Positions 9,001-17,005 of a DNA stretch of 64,000 nucleotides are shown here, piece after piece (position 1 is the first letter of the stretch; each line of letters begins with the position of its first letter). The notes below the pieces were generated by a model. The model ran no database searches. It was not told the origin of the DNA and was given only the letters and a program-made list of their open reading frames with translations. The stretch is from contig NZ_JANFYZ010000004.1 of assembly GCF_024460775.1 (NCBI RefSeq), positions 281,604 through 345,603 of the forward strand, written 5' to 3'. The position numbers were made by a program, and so were the translations under genes. The DNA is from Desulfovibrio desulfuricans (lineage in GTDB: Bacteria; Desulfobacterota; Desulfovibrionia; Desulfovibrionales; Desulfovibrionaceae).

Positions 9001-10947
9001 ATTTCCATGGAGGAACCTGCCGCCGTTATTCCCGCTCCTGCCGATGTTGCCCCTGCTGGTGCGGCCCCGGTCGAAAAAGAAGCATCCCCGGTAGAAGGAC
9101 TGACCGCACCTGAGCAGGCTGAACCGCTGGATATTTTGCCGGATGCGGCCCAGCCGGAGCCTTTGGGTATGCAGGCCGACGCAGAGCATCAGCCCGAAGC
9201 GCAACCAGAAATTATTGCGGAGATATTGCCGGAGCCATCGACAGAAGAACCGCGGGAAGCTGACTCTGCAACCTCGCAGCAGGAGCCCTCGCAGGCCGCG
9301 AACAACACTGACGCTGAATTTATGGCCTCGGCTGGCCTTGAAGGCCCGCAGTGGGCGGCAGAAGCCCCCGCTGCTTCGCAGACGAGCGAGCCAGAGCCTG
9401 AATCAGCACGGGAATCCGAAGCGGAAGACGCGGCAGCGCAACAAGAGAACCCCGCCTCTGCACCAGTGGAACAGGCGGAACTCGTCACAGATACGCCCGC
9501 AGTTACACCTGTTCCAGAAGCAACGGAGCAAATGTCTGCCCCGGCGGACAAGACGCCTGAGGCCCTCGAGACTCTCGACTGGCCCGAGCCGGAACAGCTT
9601 TCCGACCCAACCCCTGCTGCTAGGGAAACTGTTACCCCGGCAGAATTTCTCGAGGCCTCCCTGCCTTCGGATCCAGATATGCCCGAACCAGCAGAGCAGC
9701 CCGCAGAACAACCCACCGCCGAAAGCGCCGACCCTCTCAAGGCCATGACAGGCAGGGCTGGAGAAGCCACGCTGTCTCCTGTCAACAACGCAGCCTTTGA
9801 TGTTCCCGCGCCTGCTGGCAAGGGCGCATGGGATACATACAGCCTTCAGGATGAATGGGTGGGTGAACCTATGCCCATTGGCACCCCCATCAAAACAGCC
9901 AGCCCTGCGCCCCGGCCAGCGCAAGGCTTTGGGCAAGGCTTTGGGCAAGGCATACCCCAGACGCCCGCACGGGATGCCCTGTCTGCCACCGCGCCCACTC
10001 CTCCGCTTGCTGCGCCCGCCAGAGAAGAAAAAAGCTATGTCAGCCCCAGTCTCGCGCACCCCGGGGAATGGGTGGGCGAACCCATGCCCATGACCAAGCC
10101 CGCCAGGCAGGATGAGGCCTCCGGTACGGTCGACCAGAGTTCCAAGCAGGATTCCGGTCAGGCTGACGATGAAAGACATTCCCGTCAGGTTGAAATGCCG
10201 CGCACCGCAACGGGGCGGCTCATTCTCAAACTGCTGGGCAGCGCTGGCGACCGCCCCCTTGGGGCTGACAACGAACCTCTGCCAGGCGGCAAGCCCGATC
10301 TCATGGCGGATCTGGCGGCCATGCCACGTCAGGATGATGTGCAGGCCGAGTCCCCTGCACTTGCTGGCACGCCCCGGGCAGGGTCATCTGCCGGAGTTGC
10401 GGAACCTCAGCGTTCCGCCGCCCACCTCAAGGGCAAGGCAACTGGCAATTCCATTATGAATTTCATTGCAGGCGCCGCAGAAGCCCTGCGCCATAACGGG
10501 CATGACAACGCCCAGCATGCGCCTCAAGGCAGTCACTCCGGTGAAACAGCACCTGCACAGGCCCCTGAGGCAGTGAGCCATCGTGCGGCCCCTGCGGAGC
10601 AAAGAACCGTGGAGCCACAGCCAGCCGTATTTGCGCCGCAGGCTCCTGTGCAGCCCATAGCCCCGCGTGAAACGGATCAAACAATCCCGCAGCTTGTGGC
10701 GCGGCTTGATGCCGCCATGGACGATGCCCAACAGGGTTTCAAAAACCGGCGCTGCGCGGTGGTGGGTGATGCGGCCAACCGCATTGCCACGGAATCTGAC
10801 GCCTTTGGCTTCCGCGTGCTGGCCCGTATGGCCCGTTGCGTGGAGCGCGCCGCCAAGGCCAATGACATGAACGCTCTACGCGACCTGCTGCCCGAGCTGG
10901 CCGTGGCGGTTGAACGCAACCGCATCGGCCTGACACCGCGCCGCTGA
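6064..10947 (+). CDS. Giant hybrid-kinase-like membrane protein with degenerate HisKA, receiver and Hpt-like domains
   Basis: This 1627-residue protein has a signal peptide (about 1-35), a periplasmic domain like 7TMR-DISM sensors (about 40-185) and some seven membrane segments (about 190-385). A HisKA/HATPase-like part (about 490-690) follows, then a receiver-like domain (about 708-830), a roughly 700-residue Pro/Glu/Ala-rich disordered stretch and an Hpt-like helical tail (about 1537-1627). The phospho-sites are gone. The H-box reads NLLRPPL with Asn495 where His is expected. The ATPase N-box reads LLLESA without either Asn, although DTGAGIPP is kept. The receiver has Ala756 for Asp and Glu810 for Lys. 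The tail has Ala around 1565 where the Hpt His should be. AGGCGGA precedes the ATG. I infer a signalling scaffold or pseudokinase, not a working phosphorelay. Confidence 0.75.
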   Translation: MTLTSSGISRALLRACALFLCITCAGIGAPSTAHSGMIPPVLRSANTPLLPDLQYFIDVTGTMDVEEAAAPSNSQMFKPLNVKELPRVTGVMWLRFTLAPLPAGGRSQAMLLDIGPDVPADPVLYEPAANPATDSVEWREILPSHRNVMLLPEPGADPITCYIRLDGLPGIWFSPMLRSPQDAASNWGSLAGTAALLALAVVMLLCLLRGLSERGQWRIWTALYVGVALAQGIFGMPAYGSGSITLNQALAVLAPGLALMLLPHVGRHLMRTRGRSPLLDAQFILLSLPGAALALLPLLPGFSWSIRFLSLWPACTVIFTLSALGGAIMGLGGARRFLLGCLVPPLFVAAGVMGLDYGYAANLLASAPLWGTALSALLIAGTGLPRDAAQAEEGKKATKRESAAADKRNSAALDAALISSSLGAGTNDGPISLDTPLDDPNLRLLPPSAVTGKTAADFSALPVDISDNSDLEPVAAPARNQKKSASAVDPGMWENLLRPPLDRLMREGAALGHCSLPPAVRQYAENMLGAAGDLARIIDNPGKELDQTSVGEQRTAFNLQHLVREAHDAVTTAAENSGIGLAWYMPPLLGHMYEGQAKALRETLGLLLESAVRATTRGAVHLSVRRVPETADPGHLLFTVTDTGAGIPPRDRSSLALTRAWELAGSNSGYLNVECGPQGTSIAFTLRLKPLENETGTEATPEPQRAPTITVVAESAVDRQALAHMITTLGCNSTQARSMREALECNREAPALMLVAQYPHDGPAEADALGRFEAEALKVGLPIFKALAVTKDNTRWDELADTGYTHALLEPVDAEAFAATLREVLDEAGFTDHGPVVSAVSAPDPAAEESAPVPPAEDIPLPVHEVGSPEPENISVDAATSIQAQEQNQLPDLFGHDASLQNALPGTGASMDSQPLTLLSSTQSLNFGTADQSGMLLPMMEDSPQAEEDAPIELTDLLPPENTAQDAGQALAAMPDTPEISMEEPAAVIPAPADVAPAGAAPVEKEASPVEGLTAPEQAEPLDILPDAAQPEPLGMQADAEHQPEAQPEIIAEILPEPSTEEPREADSATSQQEPSQAANNTDAEFMASAGLEGPQWAAEAPAASQTSEPEPESARESEAEDAAAQQENPASAPVEQAELVTDTPAVTPVPEATEQMSAPADKTPEALETLDWPEPEQLSDPTPAARETVTPAEFLEASLPSDPDMPEPAEQPAEQPTAESADPLKAMTGRAGEATLSPVNNAAFDVPAPAGKGAWDTYSLQDEWVGEPMPIGTPIKTASPAPRPAQGFGQGFGQGIPQTPARDALSATAPTPPLAAPAREEKSYVSPSLAHPGEWVGEPMPMTKPARQDEASGTVDQSSKQDSGQADDERHSRQVEMPRTATGRLILKLLGSAGDRPLGADNEPLPGGKPDLMADLAAMPRQDDVQAESPALAGTPRAGSSAGVAEPQRSAAHLKGKATGNSIMNFIAGAAEALRHNGHDNAQHAPQGSHSGETAPAQAPEAVSHRAAPAEQRTVEPQPAVFAPQAPVQPIAPRETDQTIPQLVARLDAAMDDAQQGFKNRRCAVVGDAANRIATESDAFGFRVLARMARCVERAAKANDMNALRDLLPELAVAVERNRIGLTPRR
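9850..10110 (+). repeat. Duplicated WVGEPMP motif and short tandem repeat inside the disordered region
   Basis: The motif EWVGEPMP occurs twice in frame, at about 9853-9876 and 10069-10092. Each copy is followed by a Pro/Lys segment (GTPIK, TKPAR). Between them, around 9930-9955, a 12-base unit coding GFGQ is repeated in tandem. In an otherwise low-complexity stretch, the conserved Trp-Val-Gly-Glu-Pro motif looks like a short binding peptide. Confidence 0.6.
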
Positions 10948-11005
10948 TCGGCCACGTTCCTCAGGCGCAACCAGCATTGCAATAACCTTTGACCCAAGGG
11001 AAGCC

Positions 11006-11428
11006 ATGTACAAGACCATTCTTATTCCTGTGAGCGGCAAAAACGGTCTGGACCGTGCCAAGTCTGCCCTGAATCACGCCAAAAACCTTGCCTGCGGCGA
11101 TATTGTCCTCCTGCACATTTTTGAGCCGCTGCCCCAGATCGTGGGCGGCGAGGCCCACGCCGAACTTCTGGCGGAGCAGAAGGCCAAGGGGCAAACTCTG
11201 CTGAACACTGTAGCTGCGGAAATGGAAAAACCCGCCGGGTTTGTTCGCTGCCGTGTGGAAGAAGGCACCACGGCTGAAACCATCATTCGCGTGGCGCATG
11301 AGGAAAATGCCGACCTTATCATCATGTTCACTGACGGACGCGACGGGCTGCAAGACATGCTGCTCGGCTCCATCACAGAGCGTGTGCTGCGCAATACCGA
11401 CACGCCGCTGCTGGCCATACGCCGCTAG
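11006..11428 (+). CDS. Universal stress protein (UspA family)
   Basis: A 140-residue single-domain Usp protein. It begins MYKTILIPVSG, the family's first strand. It ends with a nucleotide-loop region (DGRDGLQDMLLGSITERVL) and the last strand TPLLAIRR. The conserved G-x2-G-x9-G-S pattern is only partly kept: the usual Gly-Ser-His-Gly start is TDGRDG here, so ATP binding is likely but not certain. AAGGGAAG precedes the ATG. It follows the giant kinase-like gene by 58 bases without an evident terminator, so the two may be co-transcribed. Confidence 0.88.
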   Translation: MYKTILIPVSGKNGLDRAKSALNHAKNLACGDIVLLHIFEPLPQIVGGEAHAELLAEQKAKGQTLLNTVAAEMEKPAGFVRCRVEEGTTAETIIRVAHEENADLIIMFTDGRDGLQDMLLGSITERVLRNTDTPLLAIRR

Positions 11429-11569
11429 GCACCGCGCCATCTGTGCTGGCTGAGGCGGCGCAATAGTTTGTAAAGGCTGGTATCTAACCCGCCCTGTACG
11501 CAGACGCCGCGCCGCCCGGCCTTTAACCGCGCGCACCCACTGCTGACGCGCTCTCACTGTGGGAAAACA

Positions 11570-12985
11570 ATGCTGCTATTTTTTGAAACACTGGGCCTTA
11601 TTGTCGCCCACATACTTTCGTGGGTTGCTGTCTGCCATGCCCTGCTGACCAAACACGACCCCCGCGCGGCCCTTGGCTGGACTGTCACGGCCCTGTTTCT
11701 GCCTGTTGTAGGCCCCATCCTGTATGCCTGTTTTGGCATCAGCAGAGCAGAAAGCAGGGCCAGCCGCATCATGCGGCGGCAGCAGCCTCTGGAGCCGGAT
11801 TACGCCCATCCGCCCTTTTCCAAGGTTCCGCCGGAAAATATCCCTGACAGCATAGCCCGCATGGAACACATCGGGCGTGTGCTCACCGAGCAGCACCTGA
11901 GCACCGGCAATGCCGTCACCCCGTTGCGCAATGGTGATCAGGCCTACCCGGCCATGCTTGCTGCCATAGACAATGCCAAGGACCACGTTTTTCTCTGCAC
12001 CTATATTTTCAACGCAGGCCAGGTTGCAACGGCCTTTGGCGAGGCCCTGGCCCGCGCTGCGGAGCGCGGCGTGGACGCCCGCCTGCTGGTGGACGGCATC
12101 GGCATGCTCTATTCCGTGCGCAAGCCGTGGAAAAAGCTTGCCCAACGCGGAGTGCGCGTGGCCCTGTTCATGCCGCCGCGCCTGTTTCCGCCCAATTTCA
12201 GCATCAACCTGCGCAACCACCGCAAAATGCTGGTGTGCGACACAGTGGCCTTTACCGGCGGCATGAACATAGCGGACGACAACATCGCCGCAGGCAAGAC
12301 CAAGTATGTGCAGGACATGCACTTTCAGTGCGAAGGCCCCATTGTGGACCAGTTGCGCCGTGCATTTCTGCTCAACTGGGGGTTCTGCACCAACAACTAC
12401 ACGCCCCTGCCGCCAGCCACTACCCTGCCGCGCGGCGAAAGCCGCTGCCGCATCATCATGGACGGCCCCGGCTCAGAGGCGGACATTCTCAACGACATCT
12501 ACTGCGCCGTCATCAATGCGGCCCGCCGCTCCGTGCGCATCATGACGCCCTACTTTCTACCCTCGCACGGGCTTGTCTCCGCGCTGCGTTCCGCCGGTCA
12601 ACGCGGTGTGGACGTGCGTGTTGTACTGCCTGAAAAAAACAATCTGTTCTACGTGCACTGGGCGCAATACCGCCTGCTGCCCACCCTGCTGGAAGCAGGC
12701 GTGCGCGTATGGTACCAGCAGCCCCCCTTTGCTCACACCAAGCTGCTGGCCGTGGACGGCTACTATTCACAGATAGGTTCAGCCAATCTGGACGCCCGCA
12801 GCTTGCGTCTGAACTTTGAGCTGAACATGGAAGTGTTCAACCCGGATGTGCACGACCAGATTACCGCCCACATCGACAGGGCCATCATCACGGGACGCGA
12901 AATCACCAGGGATTACCTTGCAGCCCTGTCCTTGCCCGTAAAGCTGCGCAATGCCGCCTGCTGGATATTTTCGCCATATCTGTAA
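11570..12985 (+). CDS. cls: Cardiolipin synthase
   Basis: This enzyme joins two phosphatidylglycerols into cardiolipin at the inner membrane. The 471-residue protein has the bacterial Cls plan: two N-terminal membrane segments (about 5-25 and 37-57), then two phospholipase D domains. Both HKD motifs are visible: NHRKMLVCD (about residue 220) and AHTKLLAVDG (about 390), the latter followed by GSANLD. Length is close to the usual 480. The ribosome site before the ATG is weak (GTGGGA). It follows the Usp gene after 141 bases. Confidence 0.93.
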   Translation: MLLFFETLGLIVAHILSWVAVCHALLTKHDPRAALGWTVTALFLPVVGPILYACFGISRAESRASRIMRRQQPLEPDYAHPPFSKVPPENIPDSIARMEHIGRVLTEQHLSTGNAVTPLRNGDQAYPAMLAAIDNAKDHVFLCTYIFNAGQVATAFGEALARAAERGVDARLLVDGIGMLYSVRKPWKKLAQRGVRVALFMPPRLFPPNFSINLRNHRKMLVCDTVAFTGGMNIADDNIAAGKTKYVQDMHFQCEGPIVDQLRRAFLLNWGFCTNNYTPLPPATTLPRGESRCRIIMDGPGSEADILNDIYCAVINAARRSVRIMTPYFLPSHGLVSALRSAGQRGVDVRVVLPEKNNLFYVHWAQYRLLPTLLEAGVRVWYQQPPFAHTKLLAVDGYYSQIGSANLDARSLRLNFELNMEVFNPDVHDQITAHIDRAIITGREITRDYLAALSLPVKLRNAACWIFSPYL

Positions 12986-12996
12986 TCACCCCACGC

Positions 12997-13056
12997 AAAA
13001 AGCCCCCAAGGAATCTCCCAGCCCGTATTCCGGGCCAAAAAACACCTTGGGGGCTT
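12997..13056 (-). terminator. Nested hairpin terminator ending the sugar-nucleotide cluster
   Basis: An 11-bp perfect outer stem (13001-13011 with 13045-13055) encloses an inner GCCCG/CGGGC hairpin (13021-13035). On the minus strand a TTTTT run follows, so it terminates transcription from the 13.2-18 kb cluster. It may also protect the 3' end of the cls mRNA. The rest of 12986-13229 shows nothing I can name. Confidence 0.7.
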
Positions 13057-13229
13057 GAGCATGCATCCCTGAACCAAACTAGGGGGTTGTTTCTCAATAA
13101 AAAATTTTGCGCCGAGTACAAGGAAAACAGTATTTTTTACGACAGGAGACTACGCTTTCTGTCCATGACTGGAGTAAAAAATGCTGGATGTCGCAGTGAC
13201 TGGCCAAAAGAATTATTGGGAAAAGGCCC

Positions 13230-13916
13230 CTAGCCAAACACGCGCACAATGTCCCTTGCGTCCATGTCGGGGTGGATGGGCTTGAGCGCCAGACGGCAGA
13301 AGTCGTCAGACCTGTCCATATCCAGCTTGAGTTCGGGGCGGCGCAGCCAGTCTTCTTCCGGATCAAACGTGCCTATTTTAAAGCTGGCGGCATTGTCCCA
13401 TATGTAGTTGAGACAGTGCTCGCGCTGCGAGGTCTGGGCGGCCTTGGCGTCCAGTTCTTCCAGCAGATCGCGTGAAAGGATTTCCGCACCAAGGCCGTCT
13501 GGCCAGAGGTTGTTGCGCGGAATATGGTTATAGGCATAGTCCCAGCCGCCCTGATCGTAAAAATCCACCAGCCGGTCAATGGCCCCGGCCCAGATGAGCG
13601 GATTATCGGCGCACACACGTACCACACGCCCGGCATCCGCCGTGCGGGCCGCCAGACAGAAACGCGCCAGCACATCGTCCTCCGAACCGGCAACGCAGGG
13701 CACGCCGCGCCTTTGCAGATGCTCCATGAGTACACGGTCAAGGGGCGTATCCGGCACGGCCACCATGATGCCGTCAAGCTTTGCCGCCTGCGCCAGCCGC
13801 CGCGTTACCCAGTCTATAACGGGCACATCGCGCAGACAGAGCAGCGATTTCATGGGGAGCCGCGTGGAGCCGAGGCGGGCCTGAACAATGGCTATAACCT
13901 TGCCGGTCTTGCGCAT
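13230..13916 (-). CDS. SpsF/CMP-KDO-synthetase-type cytidylyltransferase
   Basis: The 228-residue protein starts MRKTGKVIAIVQARLGSTRLP, the nucleotide-binding signature of the SpsF/cytidylyltransferase family (QAR-x-GS-x-RLP). It has the expected CADNPLI segment with the metal-binding Asp. Such enzymes load a sugar acid onto CMP. I chose the ATG at 13916 because AAGGA stands before it; an upstream in-frame start would overlap the previous gene. It is the last gene of a minus-strand cluster, 22 bases after the cytidylyltransferase-PseG fusion, and is followed by a terminator. The sugar acid is unknown. Confidence 0.82.
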   Translation of the reverse strand: MRKTGKVIAIVQARLGSTRLPMKSLLCLRDVPVIDWVTRRLAQAAKLDGIMVAVPDTPLDRVLMEHLQRRGVPCVAGSEDDVLARFCLAARTADAGRVVRVCADNPLIWAGAIDRLVDFYDQGGWDYAYNHIPRNNLWPDGLGAEILSRDLLEELDAKAAQTSQREHCLNYIWDNAASFKIGTFDPEEDWLRRPELKLDMDRSDDFCRLALKPIHPDMDARDIVRVFG

Positions 13917-13938
13917 GGGTGTTCCTTTGTGGAGCATG

Positions 13939-15627
13939 TTACGCTTGCTGCGGTTCTGCGGGAGCGGCATTTTCCGCCGCCTGAGGGGCGGCTGCGCCTT
14001 CCTGCAGGATATTCTGCATAAGGGCTACAACGCGCCCCTTGTTGGCCGTAAAATTAAGGGCGTTCTGGCGATCCCAAAAGCGTTTTCGCCGGGGATTTTT
14101 GAGCATGGCCAGAAAAACATTGCGAATCTTGGCATCGCTGACCCTGTCCATAATGCCCACAAAGGCAAAGCCGTTGCGTGGGCGGGCAAAGGTGTGGCGC
14201 GCCTCGCGCTCGTGGTGGGCCAGCACCATTGAAGGAATCCGCATGTGGGCCAGCTCGTACACCGTGCGCCCTGCGGAGCAGATGGCGAGGTCGGCCCCTT
14301 CCATCATGCGGCTCATGACGTTGGTGGCCCAGGTAAATTCCACCAGCGGGTTATCCAGCCGTGCCAGATGCGCCTCCATGGCGTCCTTGTGGGCATAGCC
14401 CGGCCCCGCCACAAGGCGGATGCGGATGCCGTAGGCCCGGCAGATGGGTTCGATGATGTCCAGTACCCGGCGCGAGCAGTCATTGAGATCCGTGCCGCCA
14501 AAGGTAATGAGCACTGTTCTGAGTTCAGGGCGGAAGGGATTGCGCGCCGCACCCAGAAACTCATCGCGCAGGCAAAAATAATCTGGCCCGTAGCGCAGGC
14601 GCTCGTTGCTGTCCCTGTCTTCGTACAGGGCGTTGACCACCAGCCGCGCCCAGTCCGCGCCGGGGCCTTCATCCTCAAAATTGACGCAGCGCACGCCAGC
14701 CGTGGTCAGGCGCGCCATATAGGCCGCCGTGGTGTTCAGAATATCGTTGACCACCAGATCGGGCCGCATGCGCAGCACAGTGTCTGCCAGCTCCTCGTTG
14801 CCCTGGCGCACGATCTTGTAGTCTTTGCGGGCAATGCTTTCCACCGCCAGCTCGCTCTCGCGCGTGCAGACAAAGCTGATCTTGTGATTGGTGATCTCGT
14901 GCGCCAGCATCAGCGCGCGGAATACATGCCCCATGCCGATGGCGGGCCAGCCAGCCACCACAAAGACCACATGCCGCCGCTGCAAAAGGTGCTCGCAGAT
15001 CCACCAGTCCTGATAGCCCTGAATTTCAATGGCCCTGTCGTTGAGAAAATACGGCACTATCTTGCCGCGCCCCAGCGTGTGGCCGTTGGCCTTGTCCAGC
15101 AGGGCAAGCCGCAGAATGATCAGCGCGCGGCTTTCCACCACCAGCATTTTTTCGCTGTCGTGTCCGGCGTCTTCGTCCAGCAGGCTCTCAAGCCCTTCGC
15201 CCTGCACATTCCAGATGCGCTGGCGCATGCTTTTGACCGTCACCAGACTATCGGCCTGCGCCTCGCGAAAGCGCTTCCAGGCGTCTTCCACATCCACCCA
15301 TGTGAGCAGAGGGCAGGAGGCGCGCAAAATCATGCAGTGCTCGTATTCCCGTGCAAGCTCTGTCAGCAGGCCGCGCATTTCGGTAACAATATCAAGGCTG
15401 GTGAACCGCAGATCCTTGTTCCAGTGGTGCCGCACGCCCGCGCGTTCGCAGATGAGCGCGATCTCCTGACTGTCGGTCAGCACAACAATATCATCGCCGG
15501 GCAAGACGCCGCGCGCGGTATTGACGGCCCGTTCCACAAGCGTAACCCCGGCCAGTTTTTTAACAAGCTGGTCAGGAATGACGGCATTTTTCTTGATGGC
15601 AGGTATGACGATGCAGCGTTCTTTCAC
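13939..15627 (-). CDS. Fusion of a degenerate CMP-sugar synthetase-like domain and a PseG-like hydrolase/glycosyltransferase-fold domain
   Basis: This 562-residue protein has two parts. Residues 1 to about 230 have the fold pattern of acylneuraminate cytidylyltransferases, but the CTP-binding loop (usually IPAR-x-GSK-x-IP-x-KN) reads IPAIKKNAVIPDQLVKKL and lacks the Arg, Gly and Ser. Residues about 235-540 look like PseG, the UDP-sugar hydrolase of pseudaminate synthesis: GMGHVFRALMLAHEI, then VNFEDEG, ITFGGTD and SAGRTVYELAHMRIPSMVLA. I chose GTG 15627, next to the conserved VKERCIVIPA; earlier in-frame starts lie in or before an intercistronic hairpin. No clear Shine-Dalgarno is visible. 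It probably acts in making a nonulosonate- or KDO-like sugar. Confidence 0.75.
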   Translation of the reverse strand: MKERCIVIPAIKKNAVIPDQLVKKLAGVTLVERAVNTARGVLPGDDIVVLTDSQEIALICERAGVRHHWNKDLRFTSLDIVTEMRGLLTELAREYEHCMILRASCPLLTWVDVEDAWKRFREAQADSLVTVKSMRQRIWNVQGEGLESLLDEDAGHDSEKMLVVESRALIILRLALLDKANGHTLGRGKIVPYFLNDRAIEIQGYQDWWICEHLLQRRHVVFVVAGWPAIGMGHVFRALMLAHEITNHKISFVCTRESELAVESIARKDYKIVRQGNEELADTVLRMRPDLVVNDILNTTAAYMARLTTAGVRCVNFEDEGPGADWARLVVNALYEDRDSNERLRYGPDYFCLRDEFLGAARNPFRPELRTVLITFGGTDLNDCSRRVLDIIEPICRAYGIRIRLVAGPGYAHKDAMEAHLARLDNPLVEFTWATNVMSRMMEGADLAICSAGRTVYELAHMRIPSMVLAHHEREARHTFARPRNGFAFVGIMDRVSDAKIRNVFLAMLKNPRRKRFWDRQNALNFTANKGRVVALMQNILQEGAAAPQAAENAAPAEPQQA

Positions 15628-15671
15628 GTGTGTTCTCGGCTGTGCGGAAGGAGCAGGGCGCAGTGAGCAAA

Positions 15672-15707
15672 CCCCGGACAACATCGTGAAACCGATGCCG
15701 TCCGGGG
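15672..15707 (-). terminator. Intercistronic hairpin between the aminotransferase and fusion genes
   Basis: CCCCGGAC (15672-15679) pairs with GTCCGGGG (15700-15707), and CATCG/CGATG extends the stem inward. On the minus strand only TTT follows, so it is better read as an attenuator or mRNA-stabilising hairpin than as a full terminator. Confidence 0.55.
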
Positions 15708-15721
15708 CAATACAGACCGCG

Positions 15722-16909
15722 TTAGCGCAGGCTGGCCAGAACCTCGCGGGTGGAAGCCAGCATGTAGTCAAATTCCTCATCCGTCAGCCAGTGCTGGAAG
15801 GGGAAGGAAATCATGGCGTCAAAGAAGGTGTCGGCATTGGGGCAGTCGGCCTTGCCCATGCCCAGACGGCGGTAGTAATCGTAGCGATCCAGCGGAATAT
15901 ACTGCACCACGCACTTCACGCCTTTTTCATTGAACATGGCGCGTATAAAGCGGTCGCGGGCTTCGGTGCCCGTGGTCATGCGCGCGGCCAGCAGGTGATA
16001 GTTGTGGCGGCGCGAATCCTCCCGGTGGAACTCCAGCTCGGGAAAATCCGCCAGCGCATCAATGAAGCGCAGTGCGCGGGCGCGCTTTTCGTCATTGATG
16101 GCGTCGATACGCTCAAGGAGCTTGGCCCCCAGCGCGCATTCCACTTCGCCAAGACAATAGTTGTTGGGCTGCAGGGGTTCCCCGTCCAGCATGGGCAGAT
16201 CGACGTTGCCCATGGCGGGCTTCCAGTAGTCGGGCCGTTCAAAATCATAGCCGCAATGCCCGTTGTGGCGCAGGGTTGGCACCAGGGCCGCCAGCTTGGG
16301 ATCGCGCACATAGAGCATGCCGCCCTCACCAAGGGTGGTGAGGTTTTTGTGCGAATGGAAGGAGAAAACGGCCATGTCGCCAAAGCTGCCAGCCTTTTTG
16401 CCGTTCAGCTCGGAGCCGATGGACTGGGCCGCGTCTTCGATGAGGATAAGCCCGCGCTCTTTGCACAGGGCGGCAATGCCTACCATGTCTGCCACATAAC
16501 CGTACAGATGCACCACAACAACGGCCTTGGTGCGGGGCGTAATGGCTTTTTCGATGCTTTCGGCTGTGACGACCCGGGTAAGAAGGTCAACGTCAGCCCA
16601 GGCCATTGTGGCGCCCTTTTTGATGTAGGGGTAGGCAGAGGCCGTAAAGGTATGCGAAGGCATGACCACTTCATCGCCGGGCTTGAAGCGGCACAACTGG
16701 GCCGAAAGTTCCAGAGCCGAAACGCCGTTCATGGTCACAAAGCAGCTGCCCTGGGCAACGCCCTGATAGCTGGCAAACTTGCTTTCAAAATCACGCATGT
16801 GCACGCCCTGGGTGAGCGTGTCGGCATTGCGCATGACATCGACAACCACGGCGATTTCTTCTTCCGTGTAGCGGATGGCGCGGCCACTGAAATTCACTTT
16901 AAGGTCCAT
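15722..16909 (-). CDS. DegT/DnrJ/EryC1/StrS-family sugar aminotransferase
   Basis: A PLP-dependent aminotransferase of 395 residues that would transfer an amino group from glutamate to a keto-sugar. Visible signatures are the substrate/PLP region VTMNGVSALELSAQL, LIEDAAQSIGS, and FSFHSHKNLTTLGEGG, which holds the Schiff-base lysine. I chose the ATG at 16909, preceded by AAGGAG at five bases, over an upstream ATG. It follows the KdnB-like dehydrogenase by 96 bases; oxidise-then-aminate is the logic of the known KdnB-KdnA pair. It is not clearly a KdnA orthologue, so the substrate is open. Confidence 0.85.
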   Translation of the reverse strand: MDLKVNFSGRAIRYTEEEIAVVVDVMRNADTLTQGVHMRDFESKFASYQGVAQGSCFVTMNGVSALELSAQLCRFKPGDEVVMPSHTFTASAYPYIKKGATMAWADVDLLTRVVTAESIEKAITPRTKAVVVVHLYGYVADMVGIAALCKERGLILIEDAAQSIGSELNGKKAGSFGDMAVFSFHSHKNLTTLGEGGMLYVRDPKLAALVPTLRHNGHCGYDFERPDYWKPAMGNVDLPMLDGEPLQPNNYCLGEVECALGAKLLERIDAINDEKRARALRFIDALADFPELEFHREDSRRHNYHLLAARMTTGTEARDRFIRAMFNEKGVKCVVQYIPLDRYDYYRRLGMGKADCPNADTFFDAMISFPFQHWLTDEEFDYMLASTREVLASLR

Positions 16910-17005
16910 GAGGACTCCTTGTGGCAAATGCGCCGCCGGAAGGCCCGACGGCGCACAATATGCGGTTATCACTGCAAGCGGTGGCGCTGGTTGCGCCGCG
17001 CGCGG

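Noticed and set aside
9850..10110. CRISPR-like or mobile repeat
   Set aside because: The repeats are in frame and code for a peptide motif inside one gene; spacing and sequence are not those of an array.
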